From Planktomarina sp. (GTDB taxonomy: Bacteria > Pseudomonadota > Alphaproteobacteria > Rhodobacterales > Rhodobacteraceae), in NCBI GenBank assembly GCA_020629775.1, contig JAHDCP010000012.1:1-42325 (forward strand): a stretch of DNA of 42,325 nucleotides, read 5' to 3'. Positions within the stretch are counted from its first letter, which is position 1. Every line of letters begins with the position of its first letter. Positions 1 through 9,552 of this stretch are shown here, one piece after another. The notes below the pieces were generated by a model that made no database searches, had not been told where the DNA came from, and saw only the letters and a program-made list of their open reading frames with translations. A program made the position numbers and the translations under genes.

Positions 1-32
1 AGGGCTTTGGCTTGGTATTCATGGATGTTCAT
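1..32 (-). CDS. sucC: Succinyl-CoA synthetase beta subunit, 5' end only
   Basis: Only the first ten codons are in the window; the gene runs off the left edge. The reverse complement reads MNIHEYQAKA, the characteristic N-terminus of the ADP-forming succinate-CoA ligase beta subunit (the start of its ATP-grasp domain). AAAGGA lies about 7 bases upstream of the ATG as ribosome binding site. The enzyme makes succinyl-CoA and succinate interconvertible in the TCA cycle. It lies downstream of mdh on the same strand, but an mdh terminator and a 230-base regulatory gap separate them, so it probably has its own promoter. The call rests on ten residues plus synteny. Confidence 0.85.
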   Translation of the reverse strand, partial: MNIHEYQAKA

Positions 33-123
33 GGCGCGATCCTTTGTCGTGTTTGGGAAACCGTAGGGGGCAAAATCGTGTGATAAAAGTTAAAAGCGTT
101 CAAAAATAGAAATATCAAACATA

Positions 124-154
124 TGTGATCACATAAAAAAATCGTGTGATCACA
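124..154. promoter_or_regulatory. Tandem palindromic operators upstream of sucC
   Basis: Two perfect TGTGATCACA palindromes lie at 124-133 and 145-154. Their centres are 21 bp apart, two helical turns, so two dimers would sit on one DNA face. They are about 96 and 117 bases upstream of the sucC start. A shared element AAAATCGTGTGAT occurs at 138-150 and again at 72-84, where only the half-site is kept. The GT-N4-AC layout would fit a GntR/FadR-type regulator, but no regulator gene is in the window and the assignment is open. Confidence 0.65.
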
Positions 155-205
155 TATATTGGATTGGTGCGGATTTGATCAGCGACTCACGTTCTTTCTG
201 CCCAG

Positions 206-239
206 ATACAAGAAAAGGCGCTGTCAAAAACAGCGCCTT
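206..239 (-). terminator. Rho-independent terminator of mdh
   Basis: A perfect 10-bp stem AAGGCGCTGT/ACAGCGCCTT (215-224 with 230-239) closes a 5-base loop. On the minus strand it is followed by TTTTCTTGT. It lies 26 bases past the mdh stop codon and would end that transcript before sucC. Confidence 0.85.
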
Positions 240-265
240 CCCGAAAGTCATTCAAATGGTTCGGC

Positions 266-1264
<999 letters not shown>

Positions 1265-1413
1265 CTACACCGGAAAGTTATGACTGTGAAGGTGGTCCTG
1301 CCAAATATGTATGCAGGTGTATACGAATTGAGAGGATATTGTGCGGGCTGGGGCAACATGAATTCTGGTAAAAAAGATTGATAATGCGCGACCAAGCCCC
1401 CTAAAGCAACGCC

Positions 1414-2166
1414 ATGGAACTGGACTTTGCCTTTTTTGCATTTGCGATCCCTGCGGTGATATTTGCAGGCATTTCCAAAGCAGGATTTGGGTCTGGCGCG
1501 GCCTTTGCGGCCGCCCCCTTGATGGCTTTGGTGGTGGAACCAGCTTTGGCTTTGGGAATCATGTTACCATTGCTGATGATGATCGACGCCACAGTGTTGC
1601 GTCCCTTTTGGGGGCGATGGGATTTGCGTGGATCGTGGTTGGTGATTGCGGGCGGTTTGCCTGGCGTGGCTTTGGGGGCAACGCTGTATCAATACGCATC
1701 CCCAGACATGTTTCGAATTTTGATCGGATCAATCGCCATTGCCTTTGTGGCTTGGCAGCTGTTGCAAGCCTGGCGGAAAAGGCGCCTAATCAGGGCCCCC
1801 ATTGGTGTATTGGGCGGCTTAGTCACTGGCGTTACAGCGGGTTTCGGCAGTTTCATCAGCCATGCAGGCGGGCCACCTGTGGCGGTATATTTGCTAAGCC
1901 GTGGTTTTGACAAAACCACATATCAAGCCAGTTCGGTTTTGATTTTCTGGGCAATCAACATCTTTAAGGCCGTGCCCTACACATTCCTTGGCTTATTCAC
2001 TTGGGAAACGCTGCGCGCTGATTTGTATTTGGCGCCCTTCACGCTGATCGGCGTCTATATCGGCGTAAAGGCGCATTGGATCGTGCCAGAACGGCTGTTC
2101 TTTTCCATCACCTACGTTTTGCTGACGCTGACTGGATCCAAATTGCTCTGGGACGGCTTAACCTAA
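1414..2166 (+). CDS. TauE/SafE-family membrane permease
   Basis: A 250-residue polytopic inner-membrane protein of the sulfite exporter TauE/SafE (former DUF81) family. It has about eight hydrophobic segments and the family's small-residue-rich first helix (GISKAGFGSG, residues 20-29) repeated in the second half (VTAGFGSFISHAGGPP). Family members export small sulfur or organic anions, but the substrate cannot be read from sequence. It is divergent from mdh. Its TAA overlaps the stop codon of the convergent gene at 2163-2166. Confidence 0.85.
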   Translation: MELDFAFFAFAIPAVIFAGISKAGFGSGAAFAAAPLMALVVEPALALGIMLPLLMMIDATVLRPFWGRWDLRGSWLVIAGGLPGVALGATLYQYASPDMFRILIGSIAIAFVAWQLLQAWRKRRLIRAPIGVLGGLVTGVTAGFGSFISHAGGPPVAVYLLSRGFDKTTYQASSVLIFWAINIFKAVPYTFLGLFTWETLRADLYLAPFTLIGVYIGVKAHWIVPERLFFSITYVLLTLTGSKLLWDGLT

Positions 2167-2477
2167 ACCGGATCGCCCGAAGCGGGCAGGTCGTGCAGAA
2201 TTAAATCCGTGCCGCTGGACACCAGGCACATCATGCCGTTGGGCAAAGTTACCGTGATGGTCCAGGTGCCGCCTGCACCCGCACCGAACATTTCCACCAA
2301 ATGCCCATTTGGGGCCAAGCCTTGGGCAATGGGCGCTTCTTTGTATCTGTCTGCAAGCTGGGACAAGATATCGGTCCGACTGGCGCATTGATTGTTTTGT
2401 GCGTCCGCTGGGGCAGCGGCCACCAAGGCAACGCCGAGGGCGCCAAGGATTAGGGGATAAGAAATTTCGCGTTTCAT
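2163..2477 (-). CDS. Small secreted protein of unknown function
   Basis: About 104 residues starting MKREISYPLILG, with a Sec signal peptide that would be cleaved after an Ala-rich AxA (VAAAPADAQ). The mature part has two cysteines, which could form a periplasmic disulfide. I chose the ATG at 2477 because GGAGG sits 5 bases upstream; an upstream ATG at 2492 lacks such a site. It converges on the TauE-like gene with a 4-base stop overlap. I do not recognise the family. Confidence 0.65.
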   Translation of the reverse strand: MKREISYPLILGALGVALVAAAPADAQNNQCASRTDILSQLADRYKEAPIAQGLAPNGHLVEMFGAGAGGTWTITVTLPNGMMCLVSSGTDLILHDLPASGDPV

Positions 2478-2635
2478 AAATGCCTCCATCAATTTTGTCC
2501 GGTTCAGGCTGGCAGCCGCTTACAAAGGCTGGGTTAACCCAACGTGCGGTGGTCTTTTTCTGCGGCGCGGCATTTTGGGGTTGAACCATTGTTCCAAACT
2601 GGGGCACAACCGCGAACGATTATTGCGAGGCGCCC

Positions 2636-3502
2636 ATGACATCCCATCCTTATCGTTCCGTTTTGTACATTCCTGCTTCCAAGCCGCGTGCTTTGGAAAA
2701 GGCCAAGACCCTGCCTGTGGATGCGATTATTTTCGATTTGGAAGATGCGGTTGCTATTTCAGAGAAGGACCAAGCCCGCGAATTGTTGCGCGATACGTTG
2801 TTGGTGGGCGGCTACGGTAAGCGCGCACAACTGGCGCGGATCAATGGTCTGGACACGCCTTGGGGGCTGGACGACGTGGCCACATTGGCCGCGGCCAAGC
2901 CCCAGGTTCTTTTGCTTCCCAAAGTGAACAGTGCCGCGGATATTGCGGCGCTGTCGGATGTCATGGACAGCCATGATGGATTTGCCGACACAAAAATTTG
3001 GGCGATGATGGAAAGCCCTATGGGTGTATTGAATGCCGCAGAAATTGCTGCGGCCCCGCGCATGGGGGGCATGGTCATGGGCACCAATGATCTGGCCAAA
3101 GATTTGGGTACGCGCACAACCGGGGATCGTGGCCCGCTGCTGGCGTCTTTGTCCCACTGTGTGTTGTCGGCACGGGCCGCTGGGATTCCAATTGTTGATG
3201 GCGTTTACAATGCGTTCAAAAATTTAGATGGCTTGCGTGTTGAATCAAATCAAGGCCGCGATTTTGGGTTTGACGGCAAAACACTGATCCACCCTGCACA
3301 AGTGGACGTGGCCAACGAAGCTTTTGCCCCAAGTGCAGAAGAACTGGACCTGGCCGCCCGCCAGATCGCAGCTTTTGAAGCCGCAGAAGCAAAGGGCCAA
3401 GGCGTAGCGGTGGTTGACGGGTCCATCGTGGAAAACTTGCATGTAGAAACCGCCCGTGGCTTGATTGCAAAAGCACAAACCATCGCGGAGCTTTCACAAT
3501 GA
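2636..3502 (+). CDS. mcl2: (3S)-malyl-CoA thioesterase / CoA-ester lyase (HpcH/HpaI family)
   Basis: A 288-residue TIM-barrel protein of the citrate-lyase-beta/HpcH family. It has the opening RSVLYIPASKPRALEKA, the metal/CoA-site FDLEDAVA (about 33-40), the catalytic region MMESPMGVLNA (about 123-133) and the C-terminal GFDGKTLIHPAQV. Neighbouring nnrU, the DUF1737 gene and mesaconyl-CoA hydratase match the R. sphaeroides locus I remember, where this position is Mcl2, which hydrolyses (3S)-malyl-CoA made in the ethylmalonyl-CoA pathway. By sequence alone a malyl/citramalyl-CoA lyase is also possible. Its stop overlaps the next start (ATGA). Confidence 0.8.
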   Translation: MTSHPYRSVLYIPASKPRALEKAKTLPVDAIIFDLEDAVAISEKDQARELLRDTLLVGGYGKRAQLARINGLDTPWGLDDVATLAAAKPQVLLLPKVNSAADIAALSDVMDSHDGFADTKIWAMMESPMGVLNAAEIAAAPRMGGMVMGTNDLAKDLGTRTTGDRGPLLASLSHCVLSARAAGIPIVDGVYNAFKNLDGLRVESNQGRDFGFDGKTLIHPAQVDVANEAFAPSAEELDLAARQIAAFEAAEAKGQGVAVVDGSIVENLHVETARGLIAKAQTIAELSQ

Positions 3503-4053
3503 CATTGATATTATTGGGCGTGGCCCTTTGGTTTGCCGGCCATCTGTGGAACCGTTTTCTGCCAGATCTTTACGCGGGCCTTGGGAAAATGGCCTATGGC
3601 GTTTCTGCGGCGGTGATCGTTGGCAGCGTTGCCTTAATGGTTTTCGGATACAAAATGGCGGACCCGATTGTTCTTTGGGTCGGTCCCGTTTGGTTTACCT
3701 ATCTTAACAATCTGCTGATGCTGTTGGCGCTGTTTACATACATGGCGACCATAACGCCGCTGGGCACCGCTTGGGGTGTCGGCAATATTCGTCATCCCCA
3801 ACTGACCGGGTTCAAGATTTGGGCTTTGGCGCACTTGCTGGTGAATGGTGACTTAGCTTCTTTGGTTCTGTTTGGTGGCCTGTTGGCTTGGTCCGTGGTG
3901 GAGGTCATTTTGATCAACCGGCACGGTGAAAAATTTGACCGATCCAGCGCGCCGATAAAATCACCCATCGTTCATGCTGGAATCGCGCTGGTGGTTTTTG
4001 GTGTGGTTGCCGGCGTGCACGGATGGTTAGGTCCATCGCCATTCGGAGGGTAA
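3499..4053 (+). CDS. NnrU family membrane protein
   Basis: A 184-residue protein with about five hydrophobic segments. It contains the family signature HLWNRF near the N-terminus and NIRHPQLTGFKIWALAHLL (about 95-113), characteristic of NnrU. NnrU was first noted near nitric-oxide metabolism genes; its biochemical role is not settled. Here it is translationally coupled to mcl2 by a 4-base ATGA overlap and followed closely by the DUF1737 gene and mch. It is thus part of a carbon-assimilation operon with no denitrification genes in view. Confidence 0.85.
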   Translation: MTLILLGVALWFAGHLWNRFLPDLYAGLGKMAYGVSAAVIVGSVALMVFGYKMADPIVLWVGPVWFTYLNNLLMLLALFTYMATITPLGTAWGVGNIRHPQLTGFKIWALAHLLVNGDLASLVLFGGLLAWSVVEVILINRHGEKFDRSSAPIKSPIVHAGIALVVFGVVAGVHGWLGPSPFGG

Positions 4054-4057
4054 GGCA

Positions 4058-4261
4058 TTGAAATTGTACAGATTATTGACCGAAGAAGATACGTCCGCAT
4101 TTTGCCACAAGGTATCGGAAGCTTTGTCCAAAGGCTGGGTTCTTTACGGTGATCCGACCTATGCGTTTGATGCCAAGACGGGTGTTATGCGGTGCGGGCA
4201 AGCGGTCACAAAAGACGTTTCGGGCGACTATGATCCGGACATGAAACTGGGAATGCAGTAA
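4058..4261 (+). CDS. DUF1737 domain protein
   Basis: A 67-residue protein that is almost entirely a DUF1737 domain (MKLYRLL start, GWVLYGDPTYAFD centre). It starts at TTG (4058): GGAGGG at 4045-4050 lies 7 bases upstream, and no ATG or GTG fits the frame. It ends in TAATG, sharing one base with the start of mch, so the two are probably translationally coupled. The function of DUF1737 is unknown. Confidence 0.8.
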   Translation: MKLYRLLTEEDTSAFCHKVSEALSKGWVLYGDPTYAFDAKTGVMRCGQAVTKDVSGDYDPDMKLGMQ

Positions 4262-5286
4262 TGAAAACCAATCCAGGTCGCTTCTTCGAAGATTATCAAG
4301 TGGGGCAAGTGATTGACCACGCTGTTCCCCGCACCGTGGGCGAGGGGGAGCGTGCTTTGTACCACGCATTATATCCTGCCCGGCACGCGCTGTATTCATC
4401 TGACGTGTTCGCACAAGACTGCGGTCTTCCCGAAAGTCCACTGGATGACATGGCTGCGTTTCACGTAGTGTTCGGCAAAACAGTCCCCGACATCAGTTTG
4501 AACGCATTGGCCAATTTGGGCTACGCAGAAGGGCGATGGCACCAACCCGTCTATGCCGGCGATACTTTGCGCAGCACGTCTACGGTGATTGGACTAAAAC
4601 AAAATTCCAGCGGTAAGAACGGCGTGGTTTACGTGCGAACCGAGGGTCGGAACCAAGTGGGCGAACTGGTGATAAGTTATGTGCGCTGGGTCATGGTGCG
4701 CAAGCGCGATATAGACGCACCTGCGCCGGAAACTGTAATCCCTGATTTGGCCGCACAGGTGGACGCATCAGACCTCATCATTCCTGAAGATCTTACCTTT
4801 GCAGATTATGATTTTGGGTTGGCGGGTGAGCCGCACCGTTGGGGCGATTACGCCGTGGGTGAAGTGATCGACCATGTCGACGGAATTACCGTGTCCGAGG
4901 CGGAACACATGATGGCCACGCGTCTGTGGCAAAACACAGCCAAAGTGCATTTTGATGTCACCGCGCGGCCCGATGGGAACCGTTTGATTTATGGTGGCCA
5001 TGTCATTTCTTTGGCGCGCACTTTGTCTTTCAACGGTCTGGCAAATGCCCAAATGGTGGTGGCTTTGAACGCTGGTGCCCATGCCAACCCGTGCTTTGCT
5101 GGCGATACAGTGCGCGCCTGGTCCGAAGTATTGGATAAAGCCGAAACACGAACCCCAGGCGTTGGTGCTTTGCGCTTGCGATTGGTGGCCACGAAAGGGG
5201 CCGCAGGCCAGCTGCGTGGGGATGACGGCAAGTATCTACCAGACGTGTTGTTGGACCTGGATTATTGGGCGTTGATCCCAGTTTAG
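4261..5286 (+). CDS. mch: Mesaconyl-CoA hydratase
   Basis: A 341-residue double-hotdog MaoC-like dehydratase. N-terminal half: GRFFEDYQVGQVIDH, with YAGDTL at about 99. C-terminal half: a second GDYAVGEVIDHVDG, with CFAGDTV at about 277. Length and two-domain layout match mesaconyl-CoA hydratase, which hydrates mesaconyl-C1-CoA to beta-methylmalyl-CoA in the ethylmalonyl-CoA pathway. It is the last gene of the mcl2-nnrU-DUF1737-mch run. mcl2 and mch act on consecutive parts of the same route, which supports acetate-type carbon assimilation without relying on the glyoxylate shunt. Confidence 0.88.
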   Translation: MKTNPGRFFEDYQVGQVIDHAVPRTVGEGERALYHALYPARHALYSSDVFAQDCGLPESPLDDMAAFHVVFGKTVPDISLNALANLGYAEGRWHQPVYAGDTLRSTSTVIGLKQNSSGKNGVVYVRTEGRNQVGELVISYVRWVMVRKRDIDAPAPETVIPDLAAQVDASDLIIPEDLTFADYDFGLAGEPHRWGDYAVGEVIDHVDGITVSEAEHMMATRLWQNTAKVHFDVTARPDGNRLIYGGHVISLARTLSFNGLANAQMVVALNAGAHANPCFAGDTVRAWSEVLDKAETRTPGVGALRLRLVATKGAAGQLRGDDGKYLPDVLLDLDYWALIPV

Positions 5287-5315
5287 GGGAAATCCGGGCA
5301 AGCAGTACGACAGGA

Positions 5316-5325
5316 TGTGATCACA
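5316..5325. promoter_or_regulatory. Palindromic operator upstream of sdhC
   Basis: A perfect TGTGATCACA identical to the two copies upstream of sucC, 103 bases before the sdhC start codon. Being in the only gap between mch and sdhC, it probably belongs to the sdh promoter. Regulator not identified. Confidence 0.6.
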
Positions 5326-5427
5326 AAGGCTAAAAATTCGCCAAGGTGTGACAACCTGTCCGCAATCCGACGTGACAATCCCTGTGGAACAATGACAGTA
5401 TACCGATGACGACCGAGGAGGTGCCGC

Positions 5428-5811
5428 ATGGCTGACACGAACCCAGGGAAGCGCCCGCTGTCCCCCCATCTGACAATTTACCGACCCCAGATGACATCCG
5501 TGTCATCCATTTTTGTGCGGATCACTGGAAACGCCATGTTGGTGGCAGGATTGATGATCGTTTGGTGGTTTGTTGCTGCGGCCACCGGGCCGGATGCTTT
5601 CGCACGCGCGAACGGTGTGATCACAAGTTGGTTTGGGGATTTAGTCCTGCTGCTGTCCACGTGGGCGTTGTGGTATCACATGTTCGGCGGTTTGCGCCAT
5701 TTGATTTGGGATGCCGGATATGGGCTGGAGATCGAAGAAGCCGAAACCATGGGCATGATTATGATTATCGCATCCTTTGCGATGACCATTGTTTGCGTCA
5801 TTATTTTGTAA
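5428..5811 (+). CDS. sdhC: Succinate dehydrogenase cytochrome b556 subunit
   Basis: A 127-residue membrane anchor with three transmembrane segments. It has the family's opening RPLSPHLTIYRPQ (residues 9-21) and the haem/quinone-site motif HMFGGLRHLIWD (about 84-95), whose first His is the haem ligand in this family. GAGGAGG lies a few bases upstream of the ATG. First gene of the sdhCDAB operon; SdhC and SdhD anchor complex II in the inner membrane and reduce ubiquinone. The coding region contains a fourth TGTGATCACA at 5616-5625. Confidence 0.95.
   Translation: MADTNPGKRPLSPHLTIYRPQMTSVSSIFVRITGNAMLVAGLMIVWWFVAAATGPDAFARANGVITSWFGDLVLLLSTWALWYHMFGGLRHLIWDAGYGLEIEEAETMGMIMIIASFAMTIVCVIIL
5616..5625. 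promoter_or_regulatory. Intragenic copy of the TGTGATCACA palindrome
   Basis: The same perfect palindrome lies inside sdhC (spanning its NGVIT codons), exactly 300 bp downstream of the copy at 5316. It could be an auxiliary operator or chance codon use. The 300-bp spacing is observed; function is inference. Confidence 0.35.
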
Positions 5812-5822
5812 GGGGCGATCAA

Positions 5823-6194
5823 ATGGCATTTTTGACAGACCGCAAACGCGCCGTGGGCCTGGGGGCCGCAAAAACAGGCACAGAACATCTTTGGTCTATG
5901 ACCGTCAGCAGTGCGGCTTTGCTGGTTTTGGTTCCGTTGTTTGTATTCACATTCGGCGCAGTTCTAGGCAGCGACTATGACACCGTGATGGCGTATTATT
6001 CACGCCCGTTCCCGGCCATCGTTGCGATTTTGACTTTGGGGGTGGGCTTCCACCATTTCGCCATGGGCGCCCGAACGATGATTGAAGACTACGTACATGG
6101 GCTGGCCCGCAAGGTGGCGATTATCGCTGTGACTTGCGTCAGCTATACCGCCATTGCGGCGGCACTTTTTGCAATTGCGCGCATCGCGCTTTGA
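5823..6194 (+). CDS. sdhD: Succinate dehydrogenase membrane anchor subunit
   Basis: A 123-residue protein with three hydrophobic helices and the SdhD motif HHFAMGARTMIEDYVHG (about 75-91), which pairs with SdhC to build the quinone and haem site. I start it at ATG 5823, 11 bases after the sdhC stop and preceded by AAGGGG; an open frame further upstream only overlaps sdhC. Second gene of sdhCDAB. Confidence 0.93.
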   Translation: MAFLTDRKRAVGLGAAKTGTEHLWSMTVSSAALLVLVPLFVFTFGAVLGSDYDTVMAYYSRPFPAIVAILTLGVGFHHFAMGARTMIEDYVHGLARKVAIIAVTCVSYTAIAAALFAIARIAL

Positions 6195-6211
6195 ATTGAA
6201 AGGCATCTCAC

Positions 6212-8017
6212 ATGGCAGCTTATGACTATGAGACGCATGAATATGACGTGGTTGTTGTGGGGGCCGGCGGTGCTGGTCTGCGTGCCACGCTGGGCATGGC
6301 AGAACAGGGCCTGAAAACGGCCTGCGTCACTAAAGTTTTCCCTACCCGATCGCACACTGTGGCGGCGCAAGGCGGTATTGCGGCGTCCCTGGGAAATATG
6401 GGGCCGGACAGCTGGCAATGGCACATGTACGACACAGTCAAAGGGTCTGACTGGTTGGGCGACAGTGACGCCATGGAATATCTGGCCAGGGAAGCGCCCA
6501 AGGCGGTGTACGAACTGGAACATTACGGCGTGCCTTTTTCGCGTACTGAAGAAGGTAAGATTTATCAGCGTCCGTTCGGTGGGCATACGACCCAATACGG
6601 TGAAGGTCCGCCCGTTCAACGGACGTGTGCCGCAGCAGACCGGACTGGGCACGCGATCTTGCACACGCTTTATGGGCAGTCGCTGAAAAACAACGCTGAA
6701 TTTTACATCGAATACTTTGCTATCGATTTGATCATGTCGGATGACGGCGTGTGTCAGGGTGTTTTGTGTTGGAAACTTGACGACGGTACCATGCACCTGT
6801 TTTCCGCTAAGATGGTGGTTTTGGCCACAGGGGGTTATGGACGTGCGTATTTCAGCGCCACATCTGCACACACCTGTACAGGTGATGGTGGTGGAATGAC
6901 AGCACGGGCTGGTTTGCCACTGCAAGACATGGAATTTGTGCAATTCCATCCAACCGGCATTTACGGATCTGGGTGTCTGATCACCGAAGGTGCGCGCGGT
7001 GAAGGTGGGTATCTAACCAACTCGGAAGGCGAACGTTTCATGGAACGTTATGCCCCGACGTACAAAGACTTGGCTTCGCGAGACGTGGTGAGTCGCTGCA
7101 TGACTATGGAGATCCGCGCGGGGCGCGGTGTGGGGGCCAACGGCGACCACATTCATTTGCACTTGAACCACTTGCCACCAGAGACTTTGGCCGAACGATT
7201 GCCGGGTATTTCCGAAAGTGCACGCATTTTCGCAGGCGTGGATTTGACCAAAGAACCAATCCCCGTTTTGCCAACTGTCCACTACAATATGGGTGGCATC
7301 CCAACGAACTATTGGGGCGAAGTGCTGTCCCCCACCAAAGACGATGAAAAGCGCGTCGCACCTGGTTTGATGGCCGTTGGCGAAGCGGGCTGTGCGTCGG
7401 TTCATGGGGCCAACCGGTTGGGGTCTAACAGTTTGATCGATTTGGTGGTCTTTGGCCGCGCCGCAGCCATTCGCGCCGCAGAAGTTGTGGACCCCAAAGC
7501 GCCCGTTCCAACACCAAACACACGCTCCATCGAAGCGGCGTTCAGCCGGTTTGACGGTTTACGGTACGCCAAAGGCCACGTGCCCACTGCGGAACTGCGT
7601 TTGGAAATGCAAAAAACCATGCAAGAAGACGCGGCTGTTTTCCGAACCGATGAGACGCTGAGCGAAGGTGTGGAAAAAATGGAAGGCGTGTCTGGCAAAG
7701 TTGCCGACTTGCAAGTGACGGATACTTCGTTGGTGTGGAATTCCGACCTGATGGAAACATTGGAACTGACGAACCTGATGCCAAACGCTGTGGCCACCAT
7801 CAAAGCGGCGGAAGCCCGCAAAGAAAGCCGTGGTGCCCATGCCCATGAAGATTACCCGGATCGCGATGACGAAAACTGGCGTAAGCATTCGTTGATTTGG
7901 TTCAATGGCAACAAAGCAAGTCTTGGCTTCCGCGGCGTAATTACGAAACCGCTGACCAGTCACAACGACGGCGGGATAGATTTGAAGAAAATCGCCCCTA
8001 AAGCGCGGGTGTATTGA
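6212..8017 (+). CDS. sdhA: Succinate dehydrogenase flavoprotein subunit
   Basis: A 601-residue catalytic subunit that oxidises succinate to fumarate. It has the dinucleotide-binding motif GAGGAGL (17-23) and the covalent-FAD histidine H48 in [10 protein letters not shown]. Further on come HPTGIYG, the substrate-site loop [11 protein letters not shown], the capping-domain [14 protein letters not shown] and the flavin-site [10 protein letters not shown]. The C-terminus [14 protein letters not shown] is full length for the family. Lies 17 bases after sdhD with a weak AAAGG site. Its TGA overlaps the next start by one base. Confidence 0.98.
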   Translation: MAAYDYETHEYDVVVVGAGGAGLRATLGMAEQGLKTACVTKVFPTRSHTVAAQGGIAASLGNMGPDSWQWHMYDTVKGSDWLGDSDAMEYLAREAPKAVYELEHYGVPFSRTEEGKIYQRPFGGHTTQYGEGPPVQRTCAAADRTGHAILHTLYGQSLKNNAEFYIEYFAIDLIMSDDGVCQGVLCWKLDDGTMHLFSAKMVVLATGGYGRAYFSATSAHTCTGDGGGMTARAGLPLQDMEFVQFHPTGIYGSGCLITEGARGEGGYLTNSEGERFMERYAPTYKDLASRDVVSRCMTMEIRAGRGVGANGDHIHLHLNHLPPETLAERLPGISESARIFAGVDLTKEPIPVLPTVHYNMGGIPTNYWGEVLSPTKDDEKRVAPGLMAVGEAGCASVHGANRLGSNSLIDLVVFGRAAAIRAAEVVDPKAPVPTPNTRSIEAAFSRFDGLRYAKGHVPTAELRLEMQKTMQEDAAVFRTDETLSEGVEKMEGVSGKVADLQVTDTSLVWNSDLMETLELTNLMPNAVATIKAAEARKESRGAHAHEDYPDRDDENWRKHSLIWFNGNKASLGFRGVITKPLTSHNDGGIDLKKIAPKARVY

Positions 8018-8322
8018 TGAAGCGCATTCTGTTTTGCGGGCTGCTCTTGTCGGCTTCTTCTGCGTTTGGTGAAACGACTTTGACCGAACCGCAACAGAAG
8101 GCGGCAAGCGTTCTTAAACCCATGTTGGCAGAGCAAATTCCGGCCGAACACATTGAAAACGTGGTGAATTGCATGGTCACAGTTGGCAAGCGCCGGGAAG
8201 TGCGCCGCATCGGAGAGATGGACCCAGCAGCGCCTGATCCCAAAACAGTTGGGGTGATCAACGATTTGATTGCCCGCCCTAAAGTTCATCAGTGTTTATC
8301 GGAGGCGTTGAAAAAATCATGA
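8017..8322 (+). CDS. Small exported protein between sdhA and sdhB (paralogue 1)
   Basis: A 101-residue protein with a Sec signal peptide ([18 protein letters not shown]). The mature domain has two cysteines set in VNCMVTV and ARPKVHQCL. I start at ATG 8017, which shares one base with the sdhA stop; a TTG three bases earlier is possible. The following gene has the same cysteine spacing and an RPxxxxC ending, so the two look like a tandem duplication. No enzyme motif is seen. Location in the sdh operon suggests an envelope role linked to complex II, but that is only inference. Confidence 0.75.
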   Translation: MKRILFCGLLLSASSAFGETTLTEPQQKAASVLKPMLAEQIPAEHIENVVNCMVTVGKRREVRRIGEMDPAAPDPKTVGVINDLIARPKVHQCLSEALKKS

Positions 8323-8645
8323 CCCGAACTTTTTTCCTTTTGCTGGCTGCTGCGGCTTTGGTGGGGTGTGAAGTTGCCCAAGGGGCGGTGGACAATGCAA
8401 CCCGGTCCCAAGCGCGAAAAGCCGTGAATTCCAGCTTGGCCAAACGGGCCCCAAATGTGGATTTGTCCCCTGTGACTGATTGCGTGATCAACAACGCCAG
8501 TTCCAAGGAAATTCTTAAACTTGCGGGCAAGACAGTCACTGGTGTTGACCAAGAAACCGCCACTTTGGTTTTGGAAATCGTATCCCGCCCGGAAACACTG
8601 CGCTGCATCGCCTCAAGCGGGTTCAACCCGTTGGATTTGGGCTGA
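8319..8645 (+). CDS. Small lipoprotein between sdhA and sdhB (paralogue 2)
   Basis: A 108-residue protein. The signal peptide ends in the lipobox LVGC, so it would be lipidated and membrane-anchored. It starts at ATG 8319, overlapping the previous stop by four bases (ATGA); GGAGG lies about 13 bases upstream. The mature part carries TDCVIN and VSRPETLRCI, matching VNCMVT and ARPKVHQCL of its neighbour. It therefore appears to be a lipid-anchored paralogue of the soluble preceding protein. Function unknown. Confidence 0.75.
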   Translation: MTRTFFLLLAAAALVGCEVAQGAVDNATRSQARKAVNSSLAKRAPNVDLSPVTDCVINNASSKEILKLAGKTVTGVDQETATLVLEIVSRPETLRCIASSGFNPLDLG

Positions 8646-8682
8646 TGCCTGCAAAAATATAGACCCCATCGGAGGTTAAATC

Positions 8683-9462
8683 ATGGTCCAACTGACCCTG
8701 CCAAAGAACAGCCGCATCACCAAAGGTAAGGTGTGGCCCAAACCCGAAGGTGCCACCAATCTGCGAAAGTTCAGCATTTATCGCTGGAACCCAGACGATG
8801 GTAAAAACCCCCGTGTGGACACGTATTTTGTGGACATGGATACATGTGGGCCGATGGTTTTGGACGCACTGATTAAGATCAAATCTGAAATCGACCCAAC
8901 CTTGACGTTTCGTCGGTCCTGCCGCGAAGGCATTTGCGGATCGTGCGCCATGAACATCGATGGGATCAATACCCTGGCGTGTATTTATGGGATGGATGAA
9001 ATCAAAGGCGACGTGAAAATCTATCCGCTGCCACACATGTCTGTGGTGAAAGATTTGATCCCTGATCTGACCCATTTCTATGCGCAACACGCCTCGATCA
9101 TGCCGTGGTTGGAAACTAAGACCAATCGCCCAGCCAAAGAATGGCGCCAGTCCATTGAAGACCGCAAAAAGCTGGACGGTCTGTATGAATGTGTGATGTG
9201 TGCGTCGTGTTCCACATCGTGCCCGTCGTACTGGTGGAATGGTGATCGGTATTTGGGGCCAGCGGCTTTGTTGCATGCATACCGCTGGATCATCGACAGC
9301 CGTGATGAAGCGACCGGCGAACGCTTGGATGATCTGGAAGATCCGTTCAAACTGTATCGCTGCCATACGATCATGAACTGCACCAAGACGTGCCCCAAGG
9401 GATTGAACCCGGCCAAAGCGATTGCATCCATCAAACACATGATGGTGGACCGCCAGGTTTAA
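8683..9462 (+). CDS. sdhB: Succinate dehydrogenase iron-sulfur subunit
   Basis: A 259-residue subunit carrying three clusters. The [2Fe-2S] site is [15 protein letters not shown] (about 77-91). The [4Fe-4S] and [3Fe-4S] sites come from [12 protein letters not shown] and [17 protein letters not shown]. It passes electrons from SdhA to the SdhCD quinone site. CGGAGG precedes the ATG by about 8 bases. Last gene of the sdh operon; a strong hairpin follows 20 bases after its stop. Confidence 0.97.
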   Translation: MVQLTLPKNSRITKGKVWPKPEGATNLRKFSIYRWNPDDGKNPRVDTYFVDMDTCGPMVLDALIKIKSEIDPTLTFRRSCREGICGSCAMNIDGINTLACIYGMDEIKGDVKIYPLPHMSVVKDLIPDLTHFYAQHASIMPWLETKTNRPAKEWRQSIEDRKKLDGLYECVMCASCSTSCPSYWWNGDRYLGPAALLHAYRWIIDSRDEATGERLDDLEDPFKLYRCHTIMNCTKTCPKGLNPAKAIASIKHMMVDRQV

Positions 9463-9481
9463 TAAACACTGCACAAAAACT

Positions 9482-9501
9482 CCTCGGCCTTTGGGCCGGG
9501 G
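9482..9501 (+). terminator. Hairpin after sdhB, probable terminator
   Basis: An 8-bp GC-rich stem CCTCGGCC/GGCCGGGG with a TTTG loop lies 20 bases after the sdhB stop. The downstream T-tract is weak (CATTTTC), so termination may be partial. Confidence 0.5.
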
Positions 9502-9552
9502 ATGCACATTTTCATCGGTAGATGGTCCCTAACACACCAAAGGGACATGACC

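Noticed and set aside
2158-2607. A 149-codon minus-strand frame overlapping the small secreted protein gene
   Set aside because: Composition is Arg/Pro/Gln-rich as in out-of-frame reading; the secreted protein frame has a signal peptide and a GGAGG start site.
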